Shown piece by piece: positions 1-12,989 of a DNA stretch of 64,000 nt (positions within the stretch are counted from its first letter, which is position 1; each line of letters starts with the position of its first letter). The translations under genes were made by a program, and so were the position numbers. This stretch comes from Deinococcus deserti VCD115 (GTDB lineage Bacteria; Deinococcota; Deinococci; Deinococcales; Deinococcaceae). The notes beneath the pieces are model-generated. The model had not been told where the DNA came from, searched no databases, and saw only the letters and a list, made by a program, of their open reading frames with translations. The stretch is from the NCBI RefSeq assembly GCF_000020685.1, contig NC_012526.1, forward strand, positions 536,001-600,000, in the 5' to 3' direction.

Positions 1-216
1 CAGATACAGCGCTCCCAGGGTGCTGAGAGCGCCGATATCCATGAACATCACGCGGGCAAAGGGGCTGCGATTCAGGGTTTCAGCAGTGCTCAGGTCGCCG
101 GGCCGTCCACGTCCTGCAACCGCCGACACCACCAGCAGCCCGAACAGGACACCGTAGAGCTGAAGCCGGGCAGGACCAGGGGTCCGGTACTTTTCGAGGG
201 CATTCAGGCGGGTCAT
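1..216 (-). CDS. Putative membrane protein, N-terminal part only
   Basis: An open frame runs from an ATG at 216 off the left edge of the window (72 codons visible). It begins MTRLNALEKYRTPGPA, followed by a hydrophobic stretch (LYGVLFGLLVVSAVAG) and a second one near the edge (IGALSTLGALYL), so the product is probably a small integral membrane protein. A TACGCT box lies 5 nt upstream of the ATG, as in leaderless genes of this genome. It is divergent from the sugar dehydrogenase gene. I do not recognise the family, and the C-terminus is outside the window. Confidence 0.55.
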   Translation of the reverse strand, partial: MTRLNALEKYRTPGPARLQLYGVLFGLLVVSAVAGRGRPGDLSTAETLNRSPFARVMFMDIGALSTLGALYL

Positions 217-221
217 GTCCC

Positions 222-227
222 AGCGTA
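222..227 (-). promoter_or_regulatory. -10 box of the left-edge membrane gene
   Basis: TACGCT on the minus strand, 5 nt before the ATG at 216; matches TANNNT and implies a leaderless or near-leaderless transcript. Confidence 0.4.
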
Positions 228-282
228 CCTTCTGATGGTCTGGATCACATTTATGCTGGCCGGTGCAGGGGCAGACTGGCTC

Positions 283-1407
283 ATGTCCAGGCCTTCCTCT
301 CGCGCGGCCCTGCTGGGTGCCGCCCTGCTGACAACCCTCGCCTGCGCCCAGGGTGCGCCCCAGGTCCGTTTCACTCCTTACGTGAGCGGACTGCGCAATG
401 TGACTACACTGACCCACGCTGGCGACGGCTCGGGGCGGATGTACGCCACGTTGCAGGGCGGGCAGCTCCGGGTGATTCAGGGCGGCCGGCTGAGCCCGCA
501 GGTTTTTCTGGACCTGAGTTCTCTGGTTCGCGCGGGCGGCGAGCGCGGGCTGCTGGGCCTGACCTTTGACCCCAGATACAAACAGAACCGTCGCCTGTAC
601 GTGCATTACACCGACCGCAACGGGGACACGGTTGTGGCGCGTTACACCGCTGCCGCCGACTTCAGCCGTGCCGATCCGCAAAGCGGTAAGACCCTGTTCA
701 CGGCCAAGCAACCCTATGCCAATCACAACGGTGGACAGCTGGAGTTTGGACCCGACGGCTTCCTGTACCTGGCGCTGGGTGACGGTGGTTCGGGTGGAGA
801 TCCTCAGAACAACGGACAGAATCTGGCCTCTCCGCTGGGCAAGATTCTGCGCTTTGACGTGCGCGGGGACGATGCCAAGCCGGCTCCCGGCAATCCCTTC
901 CTGAATCGTCAGGGCGCCAACCCCAATATCTGGGCCTACGGACTGCGCAATCCATGGCGCTTTTCCTTCGACCGTCAGACTGGTGACCTGATCATTGCCG
1001 ATGTGGGGCAGAACGCATTCGAAGAAGTCAACCGCCAGCCCCGTGCCAGCAAGGGCGGCGAGAACTATGGCTGGCGGGTGCGCGAGGCCAGTACCTGCTT
1101 TGAGCCGTCCACCGGCTGCCGCACCCAGGGCCTGACCGACCCGGTGCTGTCCTATGGCCGCAACGAAGGCCAGAGCATCACCGGTGGCTATGTATACCGG
1201 GGGAAGGCCATTCCCGCCCTGAAAGGACAGTACGTGTTTGGGGACTTTGCCAGCGGGACGGTCTGGGCTGCGCGCGCAGTTGGCACCACCTGGAATAAGG
1301 TCAAAATTGGTGAAGTGCAGAACCCGTCCGCCTTCGGTGAGGACGAAGCGGGCGAACTGTACGTTGCCGAGTATGGCAGTGGGCGTGTGCTGAAACTGGG
1401 GCGGTAG
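283..1407 (+). CDS. PQQ-dependent sugar (glucose/sorbosone-type) dehydrogenase, secreted
   Basis: Predicted periplasmic oxidoreductase of the soluble glucose/sorbosone dehydrogenase (YliI/Asd) beta-propeller family, which oxidises aldose sugars with pyrroloquinoline quinone. The visible signature is HNGGQLEFGPDGFLYLALGD, with the family His-Asn-Gly-Gly motif, followed by GGDPQNNGQNLASPLGKILR and YGLRNPWRFSFD; the mature length of about 350 residues fits. I place the start at 283 because MSRPSSRAALLGAALLTTLACAQG is a normal signal peptide; the same frame is open back to an ATG at 235, which would put 16 atypical residues before it. No pqq biosynthesis genes are in the window, so whether PQQ is made or scavenged cannot be judged. 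The exact substrate is unknown. Confidence 0.9.
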   Translation: MSRPSSRAALLGAALLTTLACAQGAPQVRFTPYVSGLRNVTTLTHAGDGSGRMYATLQGGQLRVIQGGRLSPQVFLDLSSLVRAGGERGLLGLTFDPRYKQNRRLYVHYTDRNGDTVVARYTAAADFSRADPQSGKTLFTAKQPYANHNGGQLEFGPDGFLYLALGDGGSGGDPQNNGQNLASPLGKILRFDVRGDDAKPAPGNPFLNRQGANPNIWAYGLRNPWRFSFDRQTGDLIIADVGQNAFEEVNRQPRASKGGENYGWRVREASTCFEPSTGCRTQGLTDPVLSYGRNEGQSITGGYVYRGKAIPALKGQYVFGDFASGTVWAARAVGTTWNKVKIGEVQNPSAFGEDEAGELYVAEYGSGRVLKLGR

Positions 1408-1607
1408 TACAGAGCAGACGTATGGCGAAAATTCCGGTGGTCAAGGTCACGACCAACCGAATAACCCCTTTGTTTTCGCTTCCTATGACTATTGTGCCAC
1501 TTGGCTTTTAAGCCCATGTCAAATTCATGCGGAAATTGAGAGCGGATCAGCTACTTTGAAGGTGGGCCCTGAGAAATCTGCTTCCCTTCCATTGTTTGAG
1601 GTGATCC

Positions 1608-3773
1608 GTGTTCGCTGTGAAATCTCCCAAAGCCAAGGCCACATCGGCCGCGCAGCCACAAACCCCCGTGTTGCCCCCAAGGCAGACGCGGGTCGCTCCA
1701 CTTAAGATTGCTGATCAGACGTGGACACGCAGCTTTAGTGGTGCGGCCAAAGGCGTAAATTTTCAGTTGCGTATTCGACGCGACCCTACCGGGCATCTTC
1801 ATGCGCGGTATCAGGTCTCTCCTGGGCAGCGGAGTGAAGGGTGGCACCTGGAAGGGCAAGTGCGCGAGGATCATTCGTTTGTTCTGAAAGGTACAGAGAA
1901 TGAAGCTGTCTTTGAGGGAAGATTCAGTCCGTCAGGACAACTGCTGAGTACTTCCTTCCGGAACAAAAAATTCAGCGTAGAAACTCTGCGCCTGATTCGC
2001 ACTGGATCATCCACGCCAACAAAGGTCAGTCCTCGCCAGTCACATCTTGCTTCACCGGGCGAGACAGGTGGCAAGCACGTGTTGGTGCCTACTCAGACTG
2101 CCCCTTTACAAGCCGGTCAAGGTGGGATTTCTGCCTCAGATCCAACCTCAACTGAAAAGCAGTGGCAGGCCATAAAGACAGGCTTAAAGGGTTTTGACAC
2201 CAACCCTGAAGTACAGCAGGCAATTTTATGGGGTGCACAGCAGTTGCAGGTCAATCCAAACGACTTGGCCGCCGTTATTGGTTATGAATCGGCTGGAACG
2301 TTCAGCCCAAATGTAGAAAATGAGGCGGCGCGGCGCAAAGGAAAGAAGGGGGCCGTCGGTCTGATCCAGTTCACACCGAGTATAGGCATTCCTGCGCTAA
2401 ATCAATTTCTGGATACATTCGCCGGGCGGGCCAAAGCCAAACAGCTGGGTATTGCTGTAACGTCGGTGACCCGGGACGATCTGCTCAAGATGACACCGAC
2501 GGAGCAGATGAAGTTTGTCGTGCTGTATTTCAGCATACCGATCAATCGCTTAGCGCCAGGCGATAAATATGATGTGATTTATCAGGAAATTCTGGCACCG
2601 GGCCGCGAATCGGAAATCTGGTACCGCGCGTCGGATAAGAACAGGAATTATGTCGATAACAGCCAGTTTGATGCGAACAAGGACGGATTAATTACGCGCC
2701 TGGAAGCTGCCAGTGAGATTCGGGAGCAGGGCTTTGTGACCAGCTACTTCAAACAGGTTCCAGTGCAGGCACAGGCCTCTGTTGCAGGGGTCTCTTCCGG
2801 AAACGGTGCCCAGGGACCGCTTGGAAACTCAGCTAGGCAGCCGACTCAGCATCCTGAAGTGGAGCATGTGCGTCCACAGTCACAACCAGGTGTCTTGCCA
2901 CAAGACTTTGATAATCGGCTCACGCAGCAACTTGAAACCTTCACGGAGAAGTTTGTTTTCCCTGTGACCGTCAGCTGGCAGGTGGGACGGGAGAGAAAGT
3001 CCCGGGAGCTGATGATTCGCACGCCGTATTTCATCTTCAGTGGTGACATGAAAGCTGAAGTCATGGCCAATCGAGCGAAAATGAAGGCCACAGACCGCCA
3101 GGTCTTCAATCAGGCGCCTAAGTTGGCTACTTATGGAAAGGGGAGCCCCGAGGAAATGGCCAGTTTCACCCAGACACTGGTAAACATGAATCCTTTTGGC
3201 GTGTCAGCACAGAACATCACTGTAGAACTGATCACGGGCTGGCTAAAGAAATACGGTATTGGTGTGGACTGCTCCGGATTCGTAACTCAGGCGCTGGACT
3301 ATGCGACGACCAATCTAGTCGGAAAGGACCCACACCTTGGTGATGCTGGCGTTCGCGAATACCGAAATTCTGGGAGTCTACATGGGAGCAAAGGGGAATT
3401 TAAAAGGGTGAATTCTCCTGCAGAAGTGAAGCCGGGTGACACGATGTGGCTCACCGGCCATATTCGCATCGTAACTCGCGTGGGGCCAGGTCCAGGCGGA
3501 AGAGGGATCCAGATGATGGTCGCCGAGTCCACGCCCAACGCACAGCTGCCTGCGTCCCTGGCTCAGGGCGGTGTGTACCGGATCGGGGTAGATAAGGCCA
3601 TCTGGTGGTTTCCAGAGACCGACCGATTTACGTGGTCGGGTGTCAAGAAGAAAGTCAGTGGGTACAACTGGGGGGTGCAGCAAGACGACAAGTGGAAGAC
3701 GCCTAACACGCTCAGTCAGGAAACGTTTTATTTCAGCCGTTATCAACCGCTGGAAGCAGGTCGCAAAAAGTGA
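1608..3773 (+). CDS. Two-enzyme cell-wall hydrolase (lysozyme/SLT-like plus NlpC/P60-like), candidate secreted effector
   Basis: A 721-residue multidomain protein. Residues 1-35 are Lys/Ala/Pro-rich with no signal peptide. Residues 40-130 form a beta-rich module (repeated short strands, GWHLEGQV, VFEGRFSPSGQLL). Residues 195-330 resemble a lytic transglycosylase/lysozyme fold, with E227 in IGYESAGTFSP as candidate acid and GAVGLIQFTPS as the usual QFTP-type motif. Residues 355-367 (DANKDGLITRLEA) look like a calcium-binding EF-hand loop. Residues 545-640 look like an NlpC/P60 or CHAP peptidase, with C555 in GVDCSGFVTQ and H618 in TGHIRIV. The GTG start at 1608 has an AGGTGA ribosome site. Base composition is more AT-rich than the neighbours, suggesting transfer. 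The next gene overlaps by 4 nt. The domain order and the N-terminal beta module recall cargo of contractile injection systems; that is inference. An alternative is a phage- or tail-derived hydrolase. Confidence 0.8.
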   Translation: MFAVKSPKAKATSAAQPQTPVLPPRQTRVAPLKIADQTWTRSFSGAAKGVNFQLRIRRDPTGHLHARYQVSPGQRSEGWHLEGQVREDHSFVLKGTENEAVFEGRFSPSGQLLSTSFRNKKFSVETLRLIRTGSSTPTKVSPRQSHLASPGETGGKHVLVPTQTAPLQAGQGGISASDPTSTEKQWQAIKTGLKGFDTNPEVQQAILWGAQQLQVNPNDLAAVIGYESAGTFSPNVENEAARRKGKKGAVGLIQFTPSIGIPALNQFLDTFAGRAKAKQLGIAVTSVTRDDLLKMTPTEQMKFVVLYFSIPINRLAPGDKYDVIYQEILAPGRESEIWYRASDKNRNYVDNSQFDANKDGLITRLEAASEIREQGFVTSYFKQVPVQAQASVAGVSSGNGAQGPLGNSARQPTQHPEVEHVRPQSQPGVLPQDFDNRLTQQLETFTEKFVFPVTVSWQVGRERKSRELMIRTPYFIFSGDMKAEVMANRAKMKATDRQVFNQAPKLATYGKGSPEEMASFTQTLVNMNPFGVSAQNITVELITGWLKKYGIGVDCSGFVTQALDYATTNLVGKDPHLGDAGVREYRNSGSLHGSKGEFKRVNSPAEVKPGDTMWLTGHIRIVTRVGPGPGGRGIQMMVAESTPNAQLPASLAQGGVYRIGVDKAIWWFPETDRFTWSGVKKKVSGYNWGVQQDDKWKTPNTLSQETFYFSRYQPLEAGRKK

Positions 3774-4336
3774 ATTTTAACTATAAGTGTCCCGAGGCGT
3801 TTCATCCCAACCGAATGAGAGCGCTTGTGGCTTTAGCAACCCTGCTAGGTCTGAGTGGGTGGAGCTTCGCTGCCCTGTCTCCCTTCATGCAGAACTTTGT
3901 CCATAGTTATGGCCTTAAGATTGTTTCGGAGCGCACGCACGTTGTTAGGGACTGGAAGGCAGTGGAACAGGTATTCCGGGCACCGTCGGGCGATGTCATG
4001 GTCCACTCGGTGACTCCAAGATTCGGCGGTCAGGTCACAACCGGAAGGTTCCTGAAGTATTCGTTTTCCAGTCCCAGAGATAACGTAACTGCCATTGAGA
4101 TGCTCAAGGCTTTTGCGTTGGACGAAGAGGTTGATCAGCTGACAGCAGCAGGGCTTGAATCATGCCTGGAGCGGGCCCGTCGCCTTAAACCGCCGCAAGT
4201 CAAAACAATGCTGTGGCGTAAGGCAGGAAACGAACTGGTCAAAGTGTATTGCGGCGTGAGTGCTGTAACTGAGTATGTTGTCTTTGATGCTCGTGATTTG
4301 AGCTCTTCCTACTGGAGACTGAGGTCAACTTGGTAA
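3770..4336 (+). CDS. Hypothetical secreted protein, candidate immunity partner of the upstream hydrolase
   Basis: The GTG start at 3770 overlaps the stop of the hydrolase gene by 4 nt (GTGA), so the two are translationally coupled. From an internal Met at 3815 the sequence MRALVALATLLGLSGWSFA is a signal peptide, so the mature protein of about 150 residues should reach the periplasm. It carries two cysteines (SCLERA and KVYCGV) that could form a disulfide. I recognise no family. The position directly behind a cell-wall hydrolase, export to the compartment where that enzyme would act, and the shared lower-GC composition make a neutralising (immunity) role the simplest guess, but an adaptor or unrelated role is possible. 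A strong terminator follows 13 nt after the stop codon. Confidence 0.7.
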   Translation: MNFNYKCPEAFHPNRMRALVALATLLGLSGWSFAALSPFMQNFVHSYGLKIVSERTHVVRDWKAVEQVFRAPSGDVMVHSVTPRFGGQVTTGRFLKYSFSSPRDNVTAIEMLKAFALDEEVDQLTAAGLESCLERARRLKPPQVKTMLWRKAGNELVKVYCGVSAVTEYVVFDARDLSSSYWRLRSTW

Positions 4337-4349
4337 GTTCTGTCAGAGG

Positions 4350-4398
4350 GTAAAAAGGAGAAGCAACGACGTATCACGTCGTTGCTTCTCCTTTTTAC
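4350..4398. terminator. Bidirectional Rho-independent terminator, 22-bp perfect stem
   Basis: 4350-4371 and 4377-4398 are perfect reverse complements around a 5-nt loop (TATCA). The arms end in A5/T5 runs on both sides, so the hairpin serves both the + strand pair ending at 4336 and nrdJ ending at 4434 on the minus strand. Confidence 0.9.
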
Positions 4399-4433
4399 GT
4401 ATCAGACGCCACGGTCTGTCTGAAGCTGATTGC

Positions 4434-7424
<2,991 letters not shown>

Positions 7425-7533
7425 GGCAGCAGGGCTCCTTGGAATGACGGACGAAAAATGGCAACAGAACACCTGCACCTCGCTTTATTGGAGGCAGCAG
7501 GAGTAAAGATCAGACACCGTCTGGTGTGGAATG

Positions 7534-7571
7534 AATGTAACAGACCGCCGGATCGCATACAAGGAGTTGTA
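7534..7571 (-). promoter_or_regulatory. Predicted nrdJ promoter with overlapping palindrome
   Basis: On the minus strand TTGTAT (complement of 7557-7562) and TACATT (complement of 7534-7539) are separated by exactly 17 nt, a plausible -35/-10 pair about 110 nt upstream of nrdJ. The palindrome TACAA-GGAG-TTGTA (7558-7571) covers the -35 hexamer. It is a candidate repressor site, possibly for NrdR, although its GC-rich centre differs from the usual AT-rich NrdR box. Confidence 0.45.
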
Positions 7572-7666
7572 CTTTGCCCCTGAACGGGGTACAAGATACG
7601 GACCTACCGGCTGATCACGTAAAACGGCGTCCTGGACAGAGTTTAAGACTTTATGAAGATCAGATC

Positions 7667-8641
7667 TCAGTCATGACGTTCGGCTTTGGCCTCGCGTTCC
7701 ATCAGGCTGGCAATGCCGGCCTTGGGGGTCCATTCGCCCCGGGTCACCTGAGCGACTGCCCGCACGATGGGCAGATCGTGACCGTGGGCGGTCGCCCAGG
7801 CGTCGAGCAGCCCGGCCGTCCGCAACCCCTCGACGACCTTACCTCCCTGACCTGGATGCTCCCCGCGCGCGATGGCTTCACCGGCTGCTCGGTTACGGCT
7901 GTGGCGGCTGGTGGCCGTGGCCACCAGATCACCCAGGCCGCTCAGCCCATAGACCGTGTCCTCGTGGGCCCCCAGAGCCACCAGATACCGCTGCATCTCC
8001 CGCAGGCCCCGCGTGATCAGGGCAGCCTTGGCATTGTCGCCCAGACTCATGCCGTCAACCATGCCGGCCGCCAATGCGATCACGTTTTTCAGCACGCCGC
8101 CCAGTTCCACGCCTATCACGTCGGTGCTGGTGTACACCCGCAGGCTGGGCGTCATCAGAGCCGACTGTACGGCCAGGGCCAGCCCCTCGTCATCGCTAGC
8201 GACCACGGTGGCCCCGGGTAACCCACGGGCAATCTCCTCAGCGTGATTGGGGCCACTCAGAACGGCCACACGCGCAAAACCCATGTCCCGGGCCAGTTCA
8301 CTCAGGCGTCCTCCATCCGGGGCAAGCCCTTTGGCGCACAGCACCACACCCAGCTGTCGGGGCAGCGCTTCCAGCAGTTCCAGGACACCTACGCTGGGCA
8401 CCACCACCAGGGCGAAAGAGGCCTGCCGGACCGCATCTTCCAGGTCGGCTGTGACCTTCACAGCCTCCGGCAGCGTGACGCCGGGCAGATACTCCGCGTT
8501 CACGCGAGTCTGGGTCAGCTGCGCGGCGAACTCCGGCCGCCGGGCCCACAAACGCACCGGTGCGGACCGGGCGGCGTTGATCGCCAGGGCTGTGCCCCAC
8601 CCCCCAGCTCCCAGGACCGGCAGGTCCGGTGACGCGTTCAC
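7667..8641 (-). CDS. gpsA: Glycerol-3-phosphate dehydrogenase [NAD(P)+]
   Basis: Cytosolic enzyme that makes sn-glycerol 3-phosphate from dihydroxyacetone phosphate for phospholipid synthesis. N-terminal Rossmann motif [12 protein letters not shown], the family box [23 protein letters not shown], and the catalytic helix region [28 protein letters not shown] with the conserved lysine are all present; 324 residues is the standard length. The start is GTG at 8641, overlapping the stop of the upstream methyltransferase gene by 4 nt (GTGA), so the two are co-transcribed and probably translationally coupled. Expression should start at the leaderless promoter in front of the methyltransferase. Confidence 0.96.
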   Translation of the reverse strand: MNASPDLPVLGAGGWGTALAINAARSAPVRLWARRPEFAAQLTQTRVNAEYLPGVTLPEAVKVTADLEDAVRQASFALVVVPSVGVLELLEALPRQLGVVLCAKGLAPDGGRLSELARDMGFARVAVLSGPNHAEEIARGLPGATVVASDDEGLALAVQSALMTPSLRVYTSTDVIGVELGGVLKNVIALAAGMVDGMSLGDNAKAALITRGLREMQRYLVALGAHEDTVYGLSGLGDLVATATSRHSRNRAAGEAIARGEHPGQGGKVVEGLRTAGLLDAWATAHGHDLPIVRAVAQVTRGEWTPKAGIASLMEREAKAERHD

Positions 8642-9390
8642 ACCCCCTCCTTCCAGGCGAACACCCAGACCCTCGCCACGTCAGGGGCCGGGTCAGCGTA
8701 ATCGGGGTATTCAACAATCTCAAAGCGAGTAAAACCTGCCCGGCGAAGCAGCGGCTCCAGATCCTGGGGGTCGTAACCCCGCTCGCGGTGAGTTTCCACG
8801 AACTCCTGCTCGCCAAGCCGGCAGAAGGCCTGCACCACGCCCAGATCAGCTTCAGGGTCGTAGTGGTGTGACCAGTGGTAATGCACCTCCTCGCCTCCGG
8901 GCAGCGGCGCCAGTCCTTCAATGGTGTCTCCCTCCCACAGCTCACGCACGCCCAGGCGGGTATTGACGTCAAAGGCCAGCAGACCACCCGGAGTCAGGTG
9001 GGCCCAGGCGCGTTCCAGGGCGGCTCCCAGGTCTTCGGGCGTCAGCAGGTTGTTCAGGCTGTCGAAGACACAGGTCATCAGCCCGAAGCGCTCCTGCAGC
9101 TCAAACGTCCGCAGATCCCCCTGCACGAAAGGCACGTCCGGCAGCCGTACGCGCGCCTCCCGCAGCATCTCGGCACTGCCGTCGAGCCCGGTGACCCGCA
9201 GGCCAGCCTTCAGCAGTTCCCGCGTAAAGCCGCCGGTTCCGCACGCCAGGTCCAGCGCGGTAACGTCCGGCACAGGAACCCCACCATCGCGTGCATACGA
9301 CAGAACAAAATCAGCCCAGTGGTCGTACTCAACGTCCGCCATGATCGCGTCGTACACCGCGGCGAGCGCAGTAAAAGGCGGCCTCTGCAT
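8638..9390 (-). CDS. Class I SAM-dependent methyltransferase
   Basis: The fold is identified by motif [20 protein letters not shown], the acidic end of strand 2 ([15 protein letters not shown]), and [11 protein letters not shown]. The C-terminal part ([26 protein letters not shown]-like [18 protein letters not shown]) resembles small-molecule methyltransferases of the UbiE/Methyltransf_25 type. 250 residues. The acceptor substrate is unknown. It is the first gene of a two-gene operon with gpsA, which does not by itself reveal the substrate. The ATG at 9390 is preceded by TATACT with 7 nt between, so the mRNA is probably leaderless. Confidence 0.85.
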   Translation of the reverse strand: MQRPPFTALAAVYDAIMADVEYDHWADFVLSYARDGGVPVPDVTALDLACGTGGFTRELLKAGLRVTGLDGSAEMLREARVRLPDVPFVQGDLRTFELQERFGLMTCVFDSLNNLLTPEDLGAALERAWAHLTPGGLLAFDVNTRLGVRELWEGDTIEGLAPLPGGEEVHYHWSHHYDPEADLGVVQAFCRLGEQEFVETHRERGYDPQDLEPLLRRAGFTRFEIVEYPDYADPAPDVARVWVFAWKEGV

Positions 9391-9397
9391 GAGGGCA

Positions 9398-9403
9398 AGT
9401 ATA
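9398..9403 (-). promoter_or_regulatory. -10 box of methyltransferase-gpsA operon
   Basis: TATACT on the minus strand, 7 nt before the ATG at 9390; consensus -10 in leaderless position. Confidence 0.6.
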
Positions 9404-9565
9404 GGCTCCGCTTTTAAAGGCTCCGTCAGGTACCGACAACGAAATGAGGTGGTTCTGAGGTCAATGGGAAGAGAAGGGCCCTGGCCCCGCTGTTCCGGCG
9501 CGGCTACCGTAAACGGGCAACAGTTGACATTGCCGTTGTTTCACCCTCTTTCAGGAGGTCCACCC

Positions 9566-10033
9566 ATGAAACGCATGCTTGCTCTCGCCGCTCTCGGCAC
9601 CCTGACCCTCAGTGCCTGCACCCTGGCCGGTAACCCTCTGCGTAAAGACGTGACCGGGAACCTCAAGGGGTTCAACCCCAACCAGAACATCCGTCTGGCC
9701 ATTGTCGGCTTCAGCAGTGCCGGGCAGTACACCGCCGACGGCACCCAGAGCCAGATCATCGACAAGTACCTGACTGGCGGCTTTGCGCTGGACCTGCCCA
9801 CCAACCTGCCCTACGGCACTTACCGTGTGGTGGCCTTCCGTGACAGCAACAACGACGGCCGCTTCAATACCGGCGATGTGGTTCTCAGCCGCGACAACGG
9901 CAAGCGACTGGTCTACAGCCGCTATGACAACCAGTTCTACCGTGGCACCACCAGTGGCTGGAACATCTACAACCCCAGCAACAACACCGCGCAGACCCTG
10001 ACGCTCGACAATTACGACCTCGAAGCGCTTTGA
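9566..10033 (+). CDS. Putative lipoprotein, small secreted protein
   Basis: 155 residues. The start at 9566 follows AGGAGG by 7 nt. The N-terminus MKRMLALAALGTLTLSAC has a classical lipobox (LSAC), so the mature protein should be lipid-anchored at the outer face of the membrane. The rest is beta-rich, with PYGTYRVVAFRDSNNDGRFNTGD, an acidic loop reminiscent of the calcium-binding turns in carboxypeptidase-regulatory or DUF2141-like folds. The longer open frame upstream (from 8921) is antisense to the methyltransferase gene and is not used. A terminator hairpin follows at 10065. Function unknown. Confidence 0.85.
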   Translation: MKRMLALAALGTLTLSACTLAGNPLRKDVTGNLKGFNPNQNIRLAIVGFSSAGQYTADGTQSQIIDKYLTGGFALDLPTNLPYGTYRVVAFRDSNNDGRFNTGDVVLSRDNGKRLVYSRYDNQFYRGTTSGWNIYNPSNNTAQTLTLDNYDLEAL

Positions 10034-10064
10034 CGCGGACAGGCTAAAAAAGACAGGGAAATGC

Positions 10065-10097
10065 AAAGGAGAGGCCATGCGCCTCCCTTTCTTTTCT
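10065..10097 (+). terminator. Rho-independent terminator of the lipoprotein gene
   Basis: AAAGGAGAGGC (10065-10075) pairs with GCCTCCCTTT (10081-10090), with one bulged A and a 5-nt loop, followed by CTTTTCT. Confidence 0.65.
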
Positions 10098-10117
10098 GGT
10101 TGCTGTCGCCTCCTGCT

Positions 10118-10666
10118 TCAGGAACCCAGCAGGGTCTCCAGTTGCGCTTGGCGGGTTTCAAGCAGATCGTCGGAAACCACAGGGTCACCCGCCACAACCT
10201 CCGTTTCTGCCAGCGGCACCCAGCTCACGCAGCCCAGCATGCCTGGAGTTTCCGGCAGGGTCAGGGGCTGTAACAGCGGCCGCACCCGCAGCAGCAGCGC
10301 ATGTACCCACGGGCGGTTGCGGTAGTGAAACCGCCGCTCGATGGCTCCGGCAGTTAGGGCCTGCCAGGATTCGAGCGCCAGAGCCTGCTCCAGCGCCTCG
10401 ACCTTGTGGACGGCGACCACCTCAGCCAGCGCTGGAAAGTGAATGGTGCCGGGCGAGGGATCGGGGCGCAGGAGGTTGTGGTACGGCGGCTGCAATTCGG
10501 CTGGGTTCTGATGCAGGAAGGTCGGATACAGCAGAAACTGACGGTGCTCGACCTCAAAGCCGTCATGGGTTTCCATGATGCCGCCCTTGCGGATCAGCAG
10601 GGCTATGCGGCCCTGGGAGAGTAGCTGGCACTGGGCGTCCCATTCCTTGAGTGCAGACAGCGGCAT
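10118..10666 (-). CDS. DUF1802 family protein
   Basis: A 182-residue cytosolic protein beginning MPLSALKEWDAQCQLLSQG, with the DUF1802 opening (ALKEW) and the GRIALLIRKGGI and FLLYPTFLHQ segments of that family. Members are of unknown function. The start at 10666 is chosen over the ATG at 10696 because a TATGCT box sits 6 nt upstream, the standard leaderless spacing here. It stands alone, convergent with the lipoprotein gene. Confidence 0.8.
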   Translation of the reverse strand: MPLSALKEWDAQCQLLSQGRIALLIRKGGIMETHDGFEVEHRQFLLYPTFLHQNPAELQPPYHNLLRPDPSPGTIHFPALAEVVAVHKVEALEQALALESWQALTAGAIERRFHYRNRPWVHALLLRVRPLLQPLTLPETPGMLGCVSWVPLAETEVVAGDPVVSDDLLETRQAQLETLLGS

Positions 10667-10672
10667 AAGCAG

Positions 10673-10678
10673 AGCATA
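10673..10678 (-). promoter_or_regulatory. -10 box deciding the start of the DUF1802 gene
   Basis: TATGCT on the minus strand, 6 nt before the ATG at 10666; would lie inside the coding region if the upstream ATG at 10696 were used. Confidence 0.55.
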
Positions 10679-10948
10679 GCCGGGTCGTGGGAGCATGTAC
10701 CCGGCAGATTGCCTGTGTCTGGCCGGTGAGTCCGCCGGCTTTTGGCCTGCATCTTCATGGTTGGGGGGGCGTCCGCACCCAGGGGGGGCAGGTCAGGGTG
10801 GTATGCTTTCAGGCAGTTCAGCCCGGGGCAGCTTGCCTCTCCGGGCGAATGGGCGCCCACCGCCCCAGTTTTATTTCATCTTGGTCCGTCCCGCGCACAG
10901 GCCGGCAATCTGGCCGTGGCCGGGACGTGCACCTGAGGAGAGCTCTGT

Positions 10949-12294
<1,346 letters not shown>

Positions 12295-12295
<1 letters not shown>

Positions 12296-12981
12296 TGGCC
12301 GAGGACCAACTCAAGGGCGCAACACAGGGCGGAGCGCAACGGCGGCGCCGGCGCCGCCGCAATCCACGTGGACCAACTACCCCCCAGGCACCTGTGCCGG
12401 GGCAGGTCACGAACGTCACAGCGGTGCCGGTGGTGGCTGCTCCCAGCAAACGCGGCCAGAAGCGGCCGCTGGCCGCCCCCCGAATTGGTGTGGGCTGCAT
12501 CGTCCTGCGGGGCGAGGAGATTCTGCTGGTGCGCGAGCGGGGCCGCTGGTCCTTGCCCAAAGGTGGTCTGGAAACCGGCGAGCTGGTGCAGGACGGCGCG
12601 CGGCGCGAGACCTACGAGGAAACTGGCCTGGTCGTGGAATTGCGTGACCTGGCGTTCATCGTGGAATTCCAGGCGCAGACCTGGGGCCACCACCTGCAGT
12701 TCTTCTACACTGGCCGGGAAGTCGGCGGGAACCTCCAGCCGCGTGATCCGGACCGCGACGTGCAGGAAGCCCGCTTTGTGCCGATCCGTCAGCTGCGTGA
12801 GTTCATCCGCTTCCGGCCGCGCCTTGTGGCCCTGGAGACCTGGCTGCGCGAACGCCGTCCACGTCACTTTGTCTTCAATCTGGACAAGGAGCCGGCGATG
12901 CTGCGCAAACGCCGCAGGGTGGGTGTTGGAGCTGTAGAGCCTGACATGCCCAACGATCCGGTCGAGGAAGCCGACCTGTAA
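12295..12981 (+). CDS. Nudix hydrolase with Arg-rich N-terminal extension
   Basis: The Nudix box GGLETGELVQDGARRETYEETGLV matches GX5EX7REUXEEXGU completely, so a catalytically active pyrophosphohydrolase of nucleotide derivatives is expected. The catalytic domain (about residues 62-190) is preceded by 60 residues of disordered sequence with a run of seven arginines (QRRRRRRRNPRG) and followed by a basic tail (LRKRRRVGVG), which suggest nucleic-acid or polyphosphate contact. The ATG overlaps the dnaB stop codon by 1 nt (TAATG). Substrate unknown; candidates include oxidised nucleotides or diadenosine polyphosphates. Confidence 0.9.
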
Positions 12982-12989
12982 GCAGGAAC

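Noticed and set aside
8921..9565. N-terminal extension of the lipoprotein frame
   Set aside because: Runs antisense through the methyltransferase gene; the lipobox start at 9566 with AGGAGG is clearly the real one.
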